Source of the DNA: Castellaniella daejeonensis
GTDB taxonomy: Bacteria > Pseudomonadota > Gammaproteobacteria > Burkholderiales > Burkholderiaceae_B
Direction: 5' to 3'
DNA: 64,000 bases
Assembly: GCF_039523555.1 (NCBI RefSeq)
Contig: NZ_BAAAFN010000017.1
Coordinates: forward strand, 1-64,000
Under the pieces are notes generated by a model, which had not been told where the DNA came from, made no database searches, and saw nothing but the letters and a program-made list of their open reading frames with translations. How positions within the stretch are numbered: the first letter of the stretch is position 1; each line of letters opens with the position of its first letter. Position numbers and translations under genes: made by a program. This document shows positions 18,094-26,717 of this stretch, in pieces.

Positions 18094-18305
18094 TCTGCTC
18101 TTTGCGCCTCCTGGTATTCGAGCCCGTCGATCGAGCGATCCCGCCAGAGACCGAACACGGCCGATGCATCACCCGGCGCATGGTGCGCGAGATAGGCATC
18201 GATGGCATCACGGATGATGGCCGCACGGGACCGCCCTTCGGTGCGCACTTTTGCGGCAAGGGCCTGCAACTGCGTTTCCGAGAGATCGATGAGGATTCTG
18301 GCCAT
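18087..18305 (-). CDS. vapB: ribbon-helix-helix antitoxin VapB
   Basis: A 72-aa protein starting at MARILIDLSETQLQALAAKV, a ribbon-helix-helix N-terminus, with a C-terminal arm (DRSIDGLEYQEAQRAEW) that would bind VapC. ATG 18305 was chosen over the longer frame to 18335 because it begins at the domain; a GAGG stretch precedes it. A direct repeat GATGATAT occurs upstream (18325-18345 region), a possible operator. Confidence 0.82.
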   Translation of the reverse strand: MARILIDLSETQLQALAAKVRTEGRSRAAIIRDAIDAYLAHHAPGDASAVFGLWRDRSIDGLEYQEAQRAEW

Positions 18306-18454
18306 GTTTTTTGAGCCCTCAGAAGATATCATCATTGTATATCATCCAGATTCATGACCAAAGGAAATCCAGCATATCCACCTGGACCTGCACTGTCAGC
18401 CTGCGACTTCTACGCAAGCCTGTCGCCTGCCCGGATCACCTCGCAGCAACAATT

Positions 18455-18485
18455 CGGGCGCCTCCTCTTTCAAGGAAGGCGCCCG
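18455..18485 (-). terminator. hairpin after the purine permease gene
   Basis: CGGGCGCCT-CC (18455-18465) pairs with GG-AAGGCGCCCG (18474-18485) with one bulge. On the minus strand it lies about 60 nt after the permease stop and is followed by a weak T-rich stretch. The remaining bases between vapB and the permease (18306-18545) show no gene. Confidence 0.5.
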
Positions 18486-18545
18486 ATGCATGACGCGCGG
18501 CAGCGGAACCGGATGGCCAAGCCAGCCATCCGGATCGCCCGAAGA

Positions 18546-20030
18546 TCAAGCCTCCGCGTGTTTGGCGGCCTCGACGGCGGCGTCGGTGTCGTGCGGGGCG
18601 CCGTTGAAGAACAGGTTCAGCAGCACGGCCGACAGCGACGTCAGCAGGATGCCCGATTCGATCAGCGGGTGGATGGCGTGCGGCATCCACTGACGGAAGT
18701 TCGGGGCGACCACGGGGATCATGCCCATGCCGATCGAGATGGCGACGATCATGGCGTTGTTGCGGTTCTTGACGAAATCCACGCCGCCCAGGATACGGAT
18801 GCCGGTGGCGGTGACCATGCCGAACATCACGATGCCCGCGCCGCCCAGCACGACGGTGGGCAGCGATTCGACCAGCGCCGCCAGCTTGGGCAGCAGGCCC
18901 AGGACCAGCAGGATCACGCCGCTGGTCACGCAGACGAAGCGGCTGCGCACCCCGGTGACGGCGACCAGGCCGACGTTCTGCGAGAAGCTGGAATACGGGA
19001 AGGTATTGAAGATGCCGCCGATCAGGGTGCCCAGGCCGTCGGTGCGCAGGCCGCGCGCCAGGTCTTTCTGGCCGATCTTCTTGCCCGTCATGTCAGCCAG
19101 CGCCAGGAACATGCCGGTGGATTCGATCAGGATCACGATCATGACCAGGACCATGGTCAGGATCATCCAGAAATCGAATTTCGGCATGCCGAAATGGAAG
19201 GGCAGGACGATATCGACCCATTCGGCCTTGCCGACTTTCTCGAAGGTCATGATCCCCATCGACGCCGTGATGATGGCGCCGATCACGATGCCCAGCAGCA
19301 CGGCGATGTTGGCCAGGAAGCCCTTGCAGAACTTGGCGATCAGCAGGATCGACACCAGCACGATGGCGGCGATGCCCACGCCGGTGAGGTTGGCGTATCT
19401 GGGATTGGGCACCGTGGGCATGATGGCCAGGCCCTGGGGCACGGCCGGCAGGGGCGAACCCGGCGCGCCCGCCGCGGCCCGGATATTGTTGAGCCATTCC
19501 ACGTAGTTGGGATCGACCAGGGACGGCGCGGTGGGGCCGAAGGGGTTGCCGAAGATCCAGTTGATGCCCACGCGCATCAGGGTGATGCCGATGATGGCGA
19601 TGATGGTGCCCGTCACGACCGGGGGAAAGAAGCGCAGCAGCCGGCTGATCCAGGGCGCGATGATGATGGTGATGATCCCCGCCGCAATGATGGTGCCGAA
19701 CAGTAGCTGGGCGCCTTCGTGCCCCGGGTTGGACTGGGCGATGTGGATCATGGGCCCGACCGGGGCGAAACTGACGCCCATGATGACGGGCAGCTTGATG
19801 CCGAACCACTGGGTGGCGCCCAGGGACTGGATGATGGTGGCGATGCCGCAGGCGAACAGGTCGGCGGCGATCAGCAGGGATACTTCATGCGAATCCAGGC
19901 CCAGCGCACGGCCGATGATCAGGGGGACGGCCACGGCGCCGGCGTACATCACCAGCACGTGCTGCAGCCCTAGGGCCGACAACTGGCCCAACGGCAGGAT
20001 CTCGTCCACCGGAGCGACGGTTTTGCTCAT
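18546..20030 (-). CDS. NCS2-family nucleobase (probably xanthine or uric acid) permease
   Basis: A 494-aa inner-membrane proton symporter with about 14 hydrophobic segments. It carries the NCS2 purine-branch motifs ESTGMFLALADMTGKK and NTFPYSSFSQNVGLVAVTGV, and the N-terminal LGLQHVLVMYAGAVAVPLII. These resemble XanQ/UacT-type transporters more than uracil permeases, so a xanthine or urate substrate is likely but not proven. A GGAGA site precedes ATG 20030. The long GC-rich leader upstream contains hairpins, one beside the ribosome binding site. Confidence 0.85.
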   Translation of the reverse strand: MSKTVAPVDEILPLGQLSALGLQHVLVMYAGAVAVPLIIGRALGLDSHEVSLLIAADLFACGIATIIQSLGATQWFGIKLPVIMGVSFAPVGPMIHIAQSNPGHEGAQLLFGTIIAAGIITIIIAPWISRLLRFFPPVVTGTIIAIIGITLMRVGINWIFGNPFGPTAPSLVDPNYVEWLNNIRAAAGAPGSPLPAVPQGLAIMPTVPNPRYANLTGVGIAAIVLVSILLIAKFCKGFLANIAVLLGIVIGAIITASMGIMTFEKVGKAEWVDIVLPFHFGMPKFDFWMILTMVLVMIVILIESTGMFLALADMTGKKIGQKDLARGLRTDGLGTLIGGIFNTFPYSSFSQNVGLVAVTGVRSRFVCVTSGVILLVLGLLPKLAALVESLPTVVLGGAGIVMFGMVTATGIRILGGVDFVKNRNNAMIVAISIGMGMIPVVAPNFRQWMPHAIHPLIESGILLTSLSAVLLNLFFNGAPHDTDAAVEAAKHAEA

Positions 20031-20332
20031 GTCTTGTCTCCAAGGGGCGGGGCGCGCCCGTGCCGGGGCGCCCCTGATGTCTTAGGTCGGAAGTCCGAAT
20101 GCGCCTTTGCAGCGTCTTCCGGCAACTCTACCGGAGGCGCCTTCAGGCCGCCATGCGCAAAGCACGATAAGGTCTTTTCGGCCCGGCGCATAATCCCGGG
20201 TAAACCCTGGGATTTTCAGGAGATATCCACGGATCGGTGCGGGATGGCAGGGAAAGTCCCTAGGGGCGTGAGATTGCCCGATCTTCCATATGACCGATGC
20301 CCGACTGCCAGCACGGCGATCTGGTATCCGAA
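20031..20332 (-). promoter_or_regulatory. structured 5' leader of the purine permease gene
   Basis: This 302-bp gap between the pgi stop and the permease start has no gene. On the minus strand it contains a compact hairpin at 20192-20215 (AATCCC-a-GGG / CCCGGGATT with loop TTTA) and a strong G/C hairpin at 20049-20074 (GGGGCGC / GCGCCCC) within 10 nt of the ribosome binding site. The pairing suggests translational control of the permease. A purine-sensing riboswitch such as the NMT1/xanthine-I class is a hypothesis only; I cannot match its consensus from memory. Confidence 0.35.
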
Positions 20333-21970
20333 TCACCCCCGCAGGCGGTCGATCCAGTGCCGGGTGGATGCGTCGTGGCGGACGGCTGAGTCATCGGCGG
20401 CGGGAGCGGCCGCGCGCGCCTGGCCGGACGGATCCAGTTCGGCGATGATGCCGCGCGCCAGGACCTTGCCGTATTCGACGCCCCACTGGTCGAAGGGATC
20501 GATGCCCCAGATCACGCCCTGGGTGAAGACGCGGTGCTCGTACAGGGCCAGCAACGCGCCCAGGGAATACGGCGACAGGCGCTGCAGGACGATCAGGTGG
20601 TTGGGACGCCCGCCCGGATGGACGCGGTGCGGCGCCAGCCAGTCGGCGCGGGCGGCGTCCATGCCCTCGGCCAGGCATTCGGCACGCGCCTGGGCCAGGC
20701 TTTTGCCGCGCATCAGCGCCTCGCGCTGGGCCAGGCAGTTGGCCAGCAGCTGGCGGTGGTGCGCCGGCCAATGGTGATCGGCCTGGCGGCACAGGATGAA
20801 GTCCACCGGCGCGCCGTCGCTACCCTGGTGCATCCACTGGAAGAAAGTATGCTGGGCATCGGTGCCGGGCATGCCCCAGACGGCGGGGCCGGTGGGCACG
20901 CCCACGGGCCGCCCGGCAACGTCCACGGACTTGCCCAGCGATTCCATGTCCAGCTGCTGGACATAGGGCACCAGGTTGGCCAGGCGCGAATCATAGGGCG
21001 CGATGTTCAGGGATCCATGCCCCAGCACGCTGCGATTGACCACGCCCGCCAGCGCCATGCGCACCGGGGCGTTCACGGCCAGGGGCGCCTGGGTGAAATG
21101 CGCGTCCATGGCGGCAGCGCCCGCGCGCAGGCCTTCCAGCACATCGATGCCCACGGCCAGCGCCGTACTCAGGCCGACTGCCGACCACAGGGAAAACCGC
21201 CCGCCGACCCAATCCCACATATGGAAGATCTGGTTGTCCGGCACGCCCCAGGCGCGGGCGCGATCGGGCCGGGCGGTGACGGCAGCCAGGTGGGCGGCCG
21301 GGTCCAGGCCGGCGCCGGCCAGCCATTCGCGGGCGCGGGCGCCGTTTTCCAGGGTTTCGGCCGTGGTGAAGGATTTGGAGACCAGCACGACCAGGGTTTC
21401 GCGCGGATCCAGCCCCGCGAGCCCGCCTTCGATCGCATGGCCGTCGATGTTGGCGACGAAGCGCACGTCGCGCCAGGTGCCGGCGTAGCCGAACGCCGTG
21501 ACCGCCAGGCGCACGCCCCAGTCGGAGCCGCCGATGCCCACGTGCACGACGTGGCGCCAGCGCCGTTCCGCATCGGCGCGCCGCACCCAGGCGTCCATGC
21601 GCTCGCGTTCCGCCCGTACCTGGGCCGGCGCCTCCGGCGCGCGCAGCGCGGTATGCCAGGCCGCGCGGCCTTCGGTGACATTGACGGGATCGCCCGCCAG
21701 CAGGCGCTCGCGCTGCGTCTCGAAATCCCGCGCGCGCAGCAGGGCTTCGCCCGCGGCCATGAGCTCGGGCGAATGGCGCTGGCCGCTGGAATCCAGGGCC
21801 AGGCCGGGCGCCTCGATCAGGTCCAGCGCATCGGGGCGCGGCGCGCAGGTCTGCGCCGCCAGCGCGAAACGTTTCCATTCGGAAAGTTCGGTCAGCGGTA
21901 CGGGCGTATCGGCGGTCATGAGACGATCGGACATGGCGGCGTGATCGGGATCGGCGGAATCGCCGGTCAT
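20333..21970 (-). CDS. pgi: glucose-6-phosphate isomerase
   Basis: Interconverts glucose 6-phosphate and fructose 6-phosphate in the cytoplasm. The 545-aa protein shows HVGIGGSDWGVRLA, the PGI signature LVVLVSKSFTTAETLENG, QLDMESLGKSV, and the second signature GIDPFDQWGVEYGKVLA. Start is uncertain: ATG 21970 is listed, but Met13 (21934) and Met18 (21919) are equally plausible and lie farther from the terminator of the preceding gene; none has a good ribosome binding site. Confidence 0.92.
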   Translation of the reverse strand: MTGDSADPDHAAMSDRLMTADTPVPLTELSEWKRFALAAQTCAPRPDALDLIEAPGLALDSSGQRHSPELMAAGEALLRARDFETQRERLLAGDPVNVTEGRAAWHTALRAPEAPAQVRAERERMDAWVRRADAERRWRHVVHVGIGGSDWGVRLAVTAFGYAGTWRDVRFVANIDGHAIEGGLAGLDPRETLVVLVSKSFTTAETLENGARAREWLAGAGLDPAAHLAAVTARPDRARAWGVPDNQIFHMWDWVGGRFSLWSAVGLSTALAVGIDVLEGLRAGAAAMDAHFTQAPLAVNAPVRMALAGVVNRSVLGHGSLNIAPYDSRLANLVPYVQQLDMESLGKSVDVAGRPVGVPTGPAVWGMPGTDAQHTFFQWMHQGSDGAPVDFILCRQADHHWPAHHRQLLANCLAQREALMRGKSLAQARAECLAEGMDAARADWLAPHRVHPGGRPNHLIVLQRLSPYSLGALLALYEHRVFTQGVIWGIDPFDQWGVEYGKVLARGIIAELDPSGQARAAAPAADDSAVRHDASTRHWIDRLRG

Positions 21971-21988
21971 TATGTCATGCGGTCATAC

Positions 21989-22023
21989 AAAAACGCTCCG
22001 GCCCGCCAAGAATAACCGGAGCG
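21989..22023 (-). terminator. rho-independent terminator after the thiolase gene
   Basis: On the minus strand an 8-bp stem CGCTCCGG / CCGGAGCG (22016-22023 with 21994-22001) is followed at once by TTTTTG. It ends transcription of the beta-oxidation operon just before pgi. A second dyad, CTGTGAATG / CATTCACAG (22107-22115 with 22128-22136), lies between this and the thiolase stop, without a T-run. Confidence 0.75.
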
Positions 22024-22161
22024 CTCCCATGTGATGGGGACGGGGCCATTTTCAAATTGAGCCCCCTTCCCACGTCGCGCCTTGCAAGGCGCTCCGATTC
22101 GATAGGCTGTGAATGGTCCGCAGGGATCATTCACAGTCCAATCTCATCCCGGGCGCCGGAT

Positions 22162-23358
22162 TCAGCAGCGTTCGAAGATGCCGGCCGCGCCCATGCCCGT
22201 CCCCACGCACATGGTGACCATGCCGTACTGCAGGTTGCGGCGGCGCAGGGCGTGGATGGTGGTGGCGGAACGGATCGCGCCCGTGGCGCCCAGGGGGTGG
22301 CCCAGGGCGATGGCGCCGCCCATGGGGTTGACCACGTCCTCGTTCAGGCCCAGGTCGCGTATCACGGCCAGGGACTGCGCGGCAAAGGCTTCGTTCAGCT
22401 CGATCCAGCCCATCTGGTCCAGCGTCAGGCCGGCTTTCTTCAGGGCGGCGGGGATGGCTTCCTTGGGGCCGATGCCCATGATGTCGGGCGGCACGCCGCG
22501 CACGGCGAAGGACACGAAGCGCGCCAGCGGCGTCAGATTGTGTTCCTTCAGGGCGCGCTCGGACACCACCAGCAGGGCGCCGGCGCCGTCCGAAGTCTGC
22601 GAACTGTTGCCCGCGGTGACGCTGCCCCTGGCGGCAAAGACGGGACGCAGTCGGGCCAGGGCTTCCAGGCTGGTGTCGGCGCGCGGGCCCTCGTCCAGGG
22701 TCACGGTGCGGCGGTCTTCGCGGATCTGGCCGGTGGCCAGGTCGGGCGTGCGGCTCACGATTTCCACCGGCAGCATTTCGTCGGCGAACTCGCCCGATTG
22801 CTGCGCGGCCAGGGCGCGCTGGTGCGAGCGCAGGGCGAAGGCATCCTGGTCCTCGCGGGACACCTTCCAGCGCTGGGCGACCTGCTCGGCGGTGGAACCC
22901 ATGCCGTAGGCGATGCCGATGTTTTCTTCCTTCAGGTAGACATCCGGGCTGAAGGAGGTGTTGATCCCCATGGTGGGGACCAGGCTCATGGATTCGGTGC
23001 CGCAGGCCAGCATCACGTCGGCCTCGCCCACGCGGATGCGATCGGCCGCCATGGCAATGGCGGTCAGTCCGGACGCGCAGAACCGGTTCACCGTCACGCC
23101 GCCCACCGACTGGGGCAGGCCCGCCAGCAGGGCGCCGATGCGGGCGACATTCAGGCCCTGCGGGCCTTCGGGAATGGCGCAGCCGACGATGGCGTCTTCG
23201 ATCGCGGCGGGATCCAGGCTGGGCGCCTGGGCCAGCACGCCCCGGATGGCCTTGGCCAGCAGATCGTCGGGACGGGTGTGGGAATACATGCCGCGCGGGG
23301 CCTTGCCGATGGGCGTGCGCGTCGCGGCGACGATATAGGCTTGTTGAAGGGCTGTCAT
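22162..23358 (-). CDS. acetyl-CoA acyltransferase (3-ketoacyl-CoA thiolase, FadA type)
   Basis: Cleaves 3-ketoacyl-CoA with CoA, the last step of beta-oxidation. The 398-aa thiolase has the nucleophile Cys in NRFCASGLTA, the base His in GHPLGATGA and the second Cys in MCVGTGMG. It follows the 807-aa dehydrogenase/hydratase gene by 61 nt on the same strand, so the pair is the trifunctional-type fadB-fadA arrangement. Overlapping open frames on this strand (for example 22127-23362) are compositional shadows. Confidence 0.92.
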   Translation of the reverse strand: MTALQQAYIVAATRTPIGKAPRGMYSHTRPDDLLAKAIRGVLAQAPSLDPAAIEDAIVGCAIPEGPQGLNVARIGALLAGLPQSVGGVTVNRFCASGLTAIAMAADRIRVGEADVMLACGTESMSLVPTMGINTSFSPDVYLKEENIGIAYGMGSTAEQVAQRWKVSREDQDAFALRSHQRALAAQQSGEFADEMLPVEIVSRTPDLATGQIREDRRTVTLDEGPRADTSLEALARLRPVFAARGSVTAGNSSQTSDGAGALLVVSERALKEHNLTPLARFVSFAVRGVPPDIMGIGPKEAIPAALKKAGLTLDQMGWIELNEAFAAQSLAVIRDLGLNEDVVNPMGGAIALGHPLGATGAIRSATTIHALRRRNLQYGMVTMCVGTGMGAAGIFERC

Positions 23359-23419
23359 TCAAAGTCTCCTTGTTCGGGTATCCGGGCCGGCGGCCGGCCC
23401 GGGCTTCGTCCTCGACGCG

Positions 23420-25843
23420 TCAGTTGCGGACGGGCTTGCCGGTTTGCAGGAGACCGGCAATACGCTCTTGTGTCTTGGGATTGGCGAGCAGGCCCAGGAA
23501 GGCCTCGCGCTCCAGGCGCAGCATCCAGGCTTCGTCGACCAGGCTGCCCGGGTCGACGTCGCCGCCGCAGATGGCCGTGGCGACCTGTTCGGCAATGTGG
23601 AAGTCGTAGTCCGAGATGTAGCCGCCCACGCGCATGTTCACCAGCTGCGCCTTCAGGGTGGCGATGGCGTCGCGGCCGGCCACGGGGAAGCGCGCGGCCA
23701 GCGGCGGACGCCAGCCCTGTTCGGCCAGGTTGGCGGCCTCGCGCACGGCCACGTACAGCAGTTCGTGGCGGTTCATGACGATGGGGTCGGATTCGCGCAG
23801 GAAGCCGATCTCGCGGGCTTCCAGGGCGGACTTCGACACGCGCGCCGTGGCCACGGCCAGCACGAAGTTCTTCACGTAAGCCAGCAGCGGGGCGTCCGGG
23901 GCCGACTGGGCCTGGATTTCCGCCGCGCGGCGGGCGCTGAAGGTGATGCCGCCCGCGCCCGGCACCAGGCCGATGCCGACTTCCACCAGCCCGACGTAGC
24001 TTTCCAGGTGGGCGACGCGGCGGGCGCAATGCACGGCCAGCTCGCAGCCGCCGCCCAGGGCCAGGCCGGCCACGGCCGCAACCACGGGCACCTGGGCGTA
24101 GCGCAGGCGCATGACCATGTCCTGCATTTCCTTCTGGATCGGCTCGACGGCCTTGACGCCGCCGGACATGAAGGCGGGCAGCATGGCCTTCAGATCGGCG
24201 CCCGCGGAGAACGGGTCGTCCAGCTGGGCGACGACCAGCGCCTTGTAGTTGCGCTCGGCCAGGTCCACGGCGCGGACCACGCCGCGCACCACATCCGGGC
24301 TGAGGGTGTGCATCTTGGTCTTGAACGACACCAGGAGCACGTCCTGGGGATGCGGGGCCGGCAGCGTCCAGCACAACACGGCATCGTCTTCGTGCACGAC
24401 GTGCGGCACCAGGGACGGGCCTTCGCCGACCAGGCGCGGGGCGCCGATCTGGCGCCGGTAGACCGGCAGCGCGCTGCGCGGCACGTAGGTATTGGACGCG
24501 GGGCTGTAGGAGCCTTCCGGCGTGTGCACGGCCTGCTTGTCCCAGACCGGGCCGCTGGTGACCCAGGCGGGCAGCGGCGCGTCGGACAGGGCCTTGCCGG
24601 CGGCGATGTCTTCATTGATCCAGTCGGCCACCTGGCGCCAGCCGGCGGCCTGCCAGATTTCGAAGGGGCCGAAGCTGTGGCCGAAGCCCCACTTCATGGC
24701 CTGGTCCAGTTCGCGCGCGCTGTCGGCGATGTCGCCCAGGTGCACGGCGCTGTAGTGGAAGGTATCGCGCAGCACGGCCCAGACGAACTGCGCCTGGGGA
24801 TGCGAGGAATCGTGCAGCGCCTTCAGGCGCTTGGCGGGATCGCGTTCCTTCAGGATGTCCTTGACCTCGTCGTCGGCCTTCTCGCCCGAGGGCACGTACT
24901 GCCCGGCGGCGGGGTCCAGGCGCAGGATCTGCTTGCCTTCCTTCTTGAAGAACCCGGCCTTGGTCTTCTGGCCCAGGGCGCCCTTTTCGATCAGGGCGGC
25001 CAGCACGGGCGGCACGCCGAAATGCGCGCGGAAAGGATCATCGGGCAGCTGGTTCTTCATCGTGTCGATGACGTGCGCCAGCGTGTCCAGGCCGACCACG
25101 TCGGCGGTGCGATAGGTGCCCGACTTGGCGCGGCCCAGGCGGGTGCCGGTCAGGTCGTCCACCAGTTCGTAGGGCAGGCCGAAGGCCTGGGTGTGATGGA
25201 AGACCGACAGGATGCCGAACACGCCGATGCGGTTGCCGATGAAGTTGGGGGTGTCCTTGGCGCGCACCACGCCCTTGCCCAGCTGCGACACCAGGAAGGT
25301 TTCCAGATGGTCGAGCAGGGCCGGCTCGGTGGCGGCGGTGGGGATCAGCTCGACGAGCTGCATGTAGCGCGGCGGATTGAAGAAGTGCACGCCGCAGAAG
25401 CGGTGGCGCAGCGTCTCGGGCAGCGCCTCGGACAGGGACGTGATGGACAGGCCCGAGGTGTTGCTGGCAACGATGGCGTGCGGGTTCAGGGCCGGCGCCA
25501 GCTTGTGGTACAGGTCGCGCTTCCAGTCCAGGCGCTCGGCGATCGCTTCGATGACGACATCGCAATCGGCCAGCAGCGCCAGGTCTTCGTCGTAGTTGGC
25601 CGGCGTGATCAGGTCGGCCAGGGCATTGACGCCCAGCGGCGCGGGATTGAGTTTCTTCAGTTGTGCGATGGCGCGCTGAACGATGCCGTTCTTGCCGCCC
25701 TGGCCGTCGTCCTTGGCCAGATCGAACAGCACGACCGGCACGCCGGCGTTGACGCAGTGGGCGGCGATCTGCGCGCCCATGACCCCGGCGCCGCACACCG
25801 CCACGCGGCGGATGAACAGGGGGGCGGACTGGCTGGTTTGCAT
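23420..25843 (-). CDS. 3-hydroxyacyl-CoA dehydrogenase / enoyl-CoA hydratase fusion (FadB-like)
   Basis: An 807-aa two-domain protein. The N-terminal NAD-dependent 3-hydroxyacyl-CoA dehydrogenase (VAVCGAGVMGAQIAAHCVNAG; GVHFFNPPRYMQLVELIP; VRAKDTPNFIGNRIGVF) fills about residues 1-450. The enoyl-CoA hydratase/isomerase domain (AGLALGGGCELAVHC; GLVEVGIGLVPGAGGITF) is C-terminal. This order, dehydrogenase first, is opposite to E. coli FadB and typical of the long betaproteobacterial form. It oxidises fatty acids together with the downstream thiolase. A perfect 20-bp palindrome 68-87 bp upstream of the start is a likely regulator site. Confidence 0.9.
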   Translation of the reverse strand: MQTSQSAPLFIRRVAVCGAGVMGAQIAAHCVNAGVPVVLFDLAKDDGQGGKNGIVQRAIAQLKKLNPAPLGVNALADLITPANYDEDLALLADCDVVIEAIAERLDWKRDLYHKLAPALNPHAIVASNTSGLSITSLSEALPETLRHRFCGVHFFNPPRYMQLVELIPTAATEPALLDHLETFLVSQLGKGVVRAKDTPNFIGNRIGVFGILSVFHHTQAFGLPYELVDDLTGTRLGRAKSGTYRTADVVGLDTLAHVIDTMKNQLPDDPFRAHFGVPPVLAALIEKGALGQKTKAGFFKKEGKQILRLDPAAGQYVPSGEKADDEVKDILKERDPAKRLKALHDSSHPQAQFVWAVLRDTFHYSAVHLGDIADSARELDQAMKWGFGHSFGPFEIWQAAGWRQVADWINEDIAAGKALSDAPLPAWVTSGPVWDKQAVHTPEGSYSPASNTYVPRSALPVYRRQIGAPRLVGEGPSLVPHVVHEDDAVLCWTLPAPHPQDVLLVSFKTKMHTLSPDVVRGVVRAVDLAERNYKALVVAQLDDPFSAGADLKAMLPAFMSGGVKAVEPIQKEMQDMVMRLRYAQVPVVAAVAGLALGGGCELAVHCARRVAHLESYVGLVEVGIGLVPGAGGITFSARRAAEIQAQSAPDAPLLAYVKNFVLAVATARVSKSALEAREIGFLRESDPIVMNRHELLYVAVREAANLAEQGWRPPLAARFPVAGRDAIATLKAQLVNMRVGGYISDYDFHIAEQVATAICGGDVDPGSLVDEAWMLRLEREAFLGLLANPKTQERIAGLLQTGKPVRN

Positions 25844-25910
25844 GATATTGTGTCCTCGCTGGTTTTAATGAGTTGCCCGATTTTTCGATTGTCGCTGATT
25901 TGTGCCGAAA

Positions 25911-25930
25911 ATTCAAACGATCGTTTGAAT
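25911..25930. promoter_or_regulatory. 20-bp perfect palindrome, PsrA/TetR-type operator candidate
   Basis: ATTCAAACGATCGTTTGAAT is a perfect palindrome in the short divergent gap between the beta-oxidation operon and the RAYT-like gene. Its core CAAAC-N4-GTTTG fits the published form of PsrA sites, (G/C)AAAC(N2-4)GTTTG(C/G). PsrA is a TetR-family fatty-acid regulator. The palindrome is direct observation; the regulator is inference, and no tetR gene lies nearby. Confidence 0.7.
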
Positions 25931-25950
25931 TCGAAAACGTCCCTTTCACC

Positions 25951-26676
25951 ATGGCTCGATTGCCCCGTCTCTACGCTCCTCGCATTCCCCAATTGGTCGA
26001 GGCGCGCTTCGCGCGTCCGCTGGCGCCGGCGGACGCGCCCGCTCCCGCGGCGGCGCTGGACCGGATCCGCGGCTGGCTGGCGGAGGAGATCGGCCGCGCG
26101 GCGGCGGGCGAGGCCGGCGCCGTGGCCCTGCACGCCTGGACCATCCTGCCGGACCGGATCACCCTGCTGGCCACGCCGGGCGACGAGGCCGCGCTGTCGC
26201 GCCTGATGCAGGCGCTGGGACGGCGCATGGGCTCGGGGCTGATGCGCACGCGGGTGTACGCGGGCCGCTACCGCAACGCCCTGCTGGAGCCGGGCCGCTG
26301 GGTGCTGCCGGCCATGGTCTGGCTGGAATCGCTGCCGGTCTCGACCGGCCAGGTGGGCTCGCCTGCGCAATGGCCCTGGTCGTCGGCGGCGGACCACGCC
26401 GGGCTGGGCGGCGCGGCCGATACGCCGGGCAAGCGCCCGGCACTGACGGATCACCCCGATTACTGGCGCGAAGGCGACACGCCCTTTGCCCGCCAGGCCG
26501 CCTGGCGCGGCCGGCTGGCCGCCGGGCTGGGTGAACTGCAAGGCCGCCAGATCGAGGCGGCGCTATCCGGCCAATGGGCGCTGGGAGAAAGGATTTTCCT
26601 GACGCACCTGGGGCGCCTGGCGTCCCGGCGCGTCAGCCCGGCGCCGCGCGGGCGGCCGAGGAAGGCGGCGGAGTAG
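25951..26676 (+). CDS. RAYT-family (REP-associated transposase-like) protein with lost catalytic residues
   Basis: A 241-aa protein that follows the Y1/IS200-like transposase fold: MARLPRLYAPRIPQLVE at the start, HAWTILPDRITLLATP where relatives have PNHVHLL, ALSRLMQALGRRM, YAGRYRNALLEPGRWVLPAM, QWPWSSAADHAGLG, and the C-terminal WALGERIF...RGRPRK tail. The HUH metal site is replaced by R-I-T and the Tyr nucleophile position is occupied by Trp. It therefore should not cut DNA but could still bind it. ATG 25951 starts at the family N-terminus, 21 bp after the palindrome. It is divergent from the fad operon. Confidence 0.75.
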   Translation: MARLPRLYAPRIPQLVEARFARPLAPADAPAPAAALDRIRGWLAEEIGRAAAGEAGAVALHAWTILPDRITLLATPGDEAALSRLMQALGRRMGSGLMRTRVYAGRYRNALLEPGRWVLPAMVWLESLPVSTGQVGSPAQWPWSSAADHAGLGGAADTPGKRPALTDHPDYWREGDTPFARQAAWRGRLAAGLGELQGRQIEAALSGQWALGERIFLTHLGRLASRRVSPAPRGRPRKAAE

Positions 26677-26717
26677 TCCTTGCGCAGCGTCGAGCGGATG
26701 CCCGCTTTCATCGGATG

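Noticed and set aside
22127..23362. 411-codon frame overlapping the thiolase on the same strand
   Set aside because: Arg/Pro/Gly-rich and without motifs; the other frame encodes an intact thiolase with all catalytic residues.
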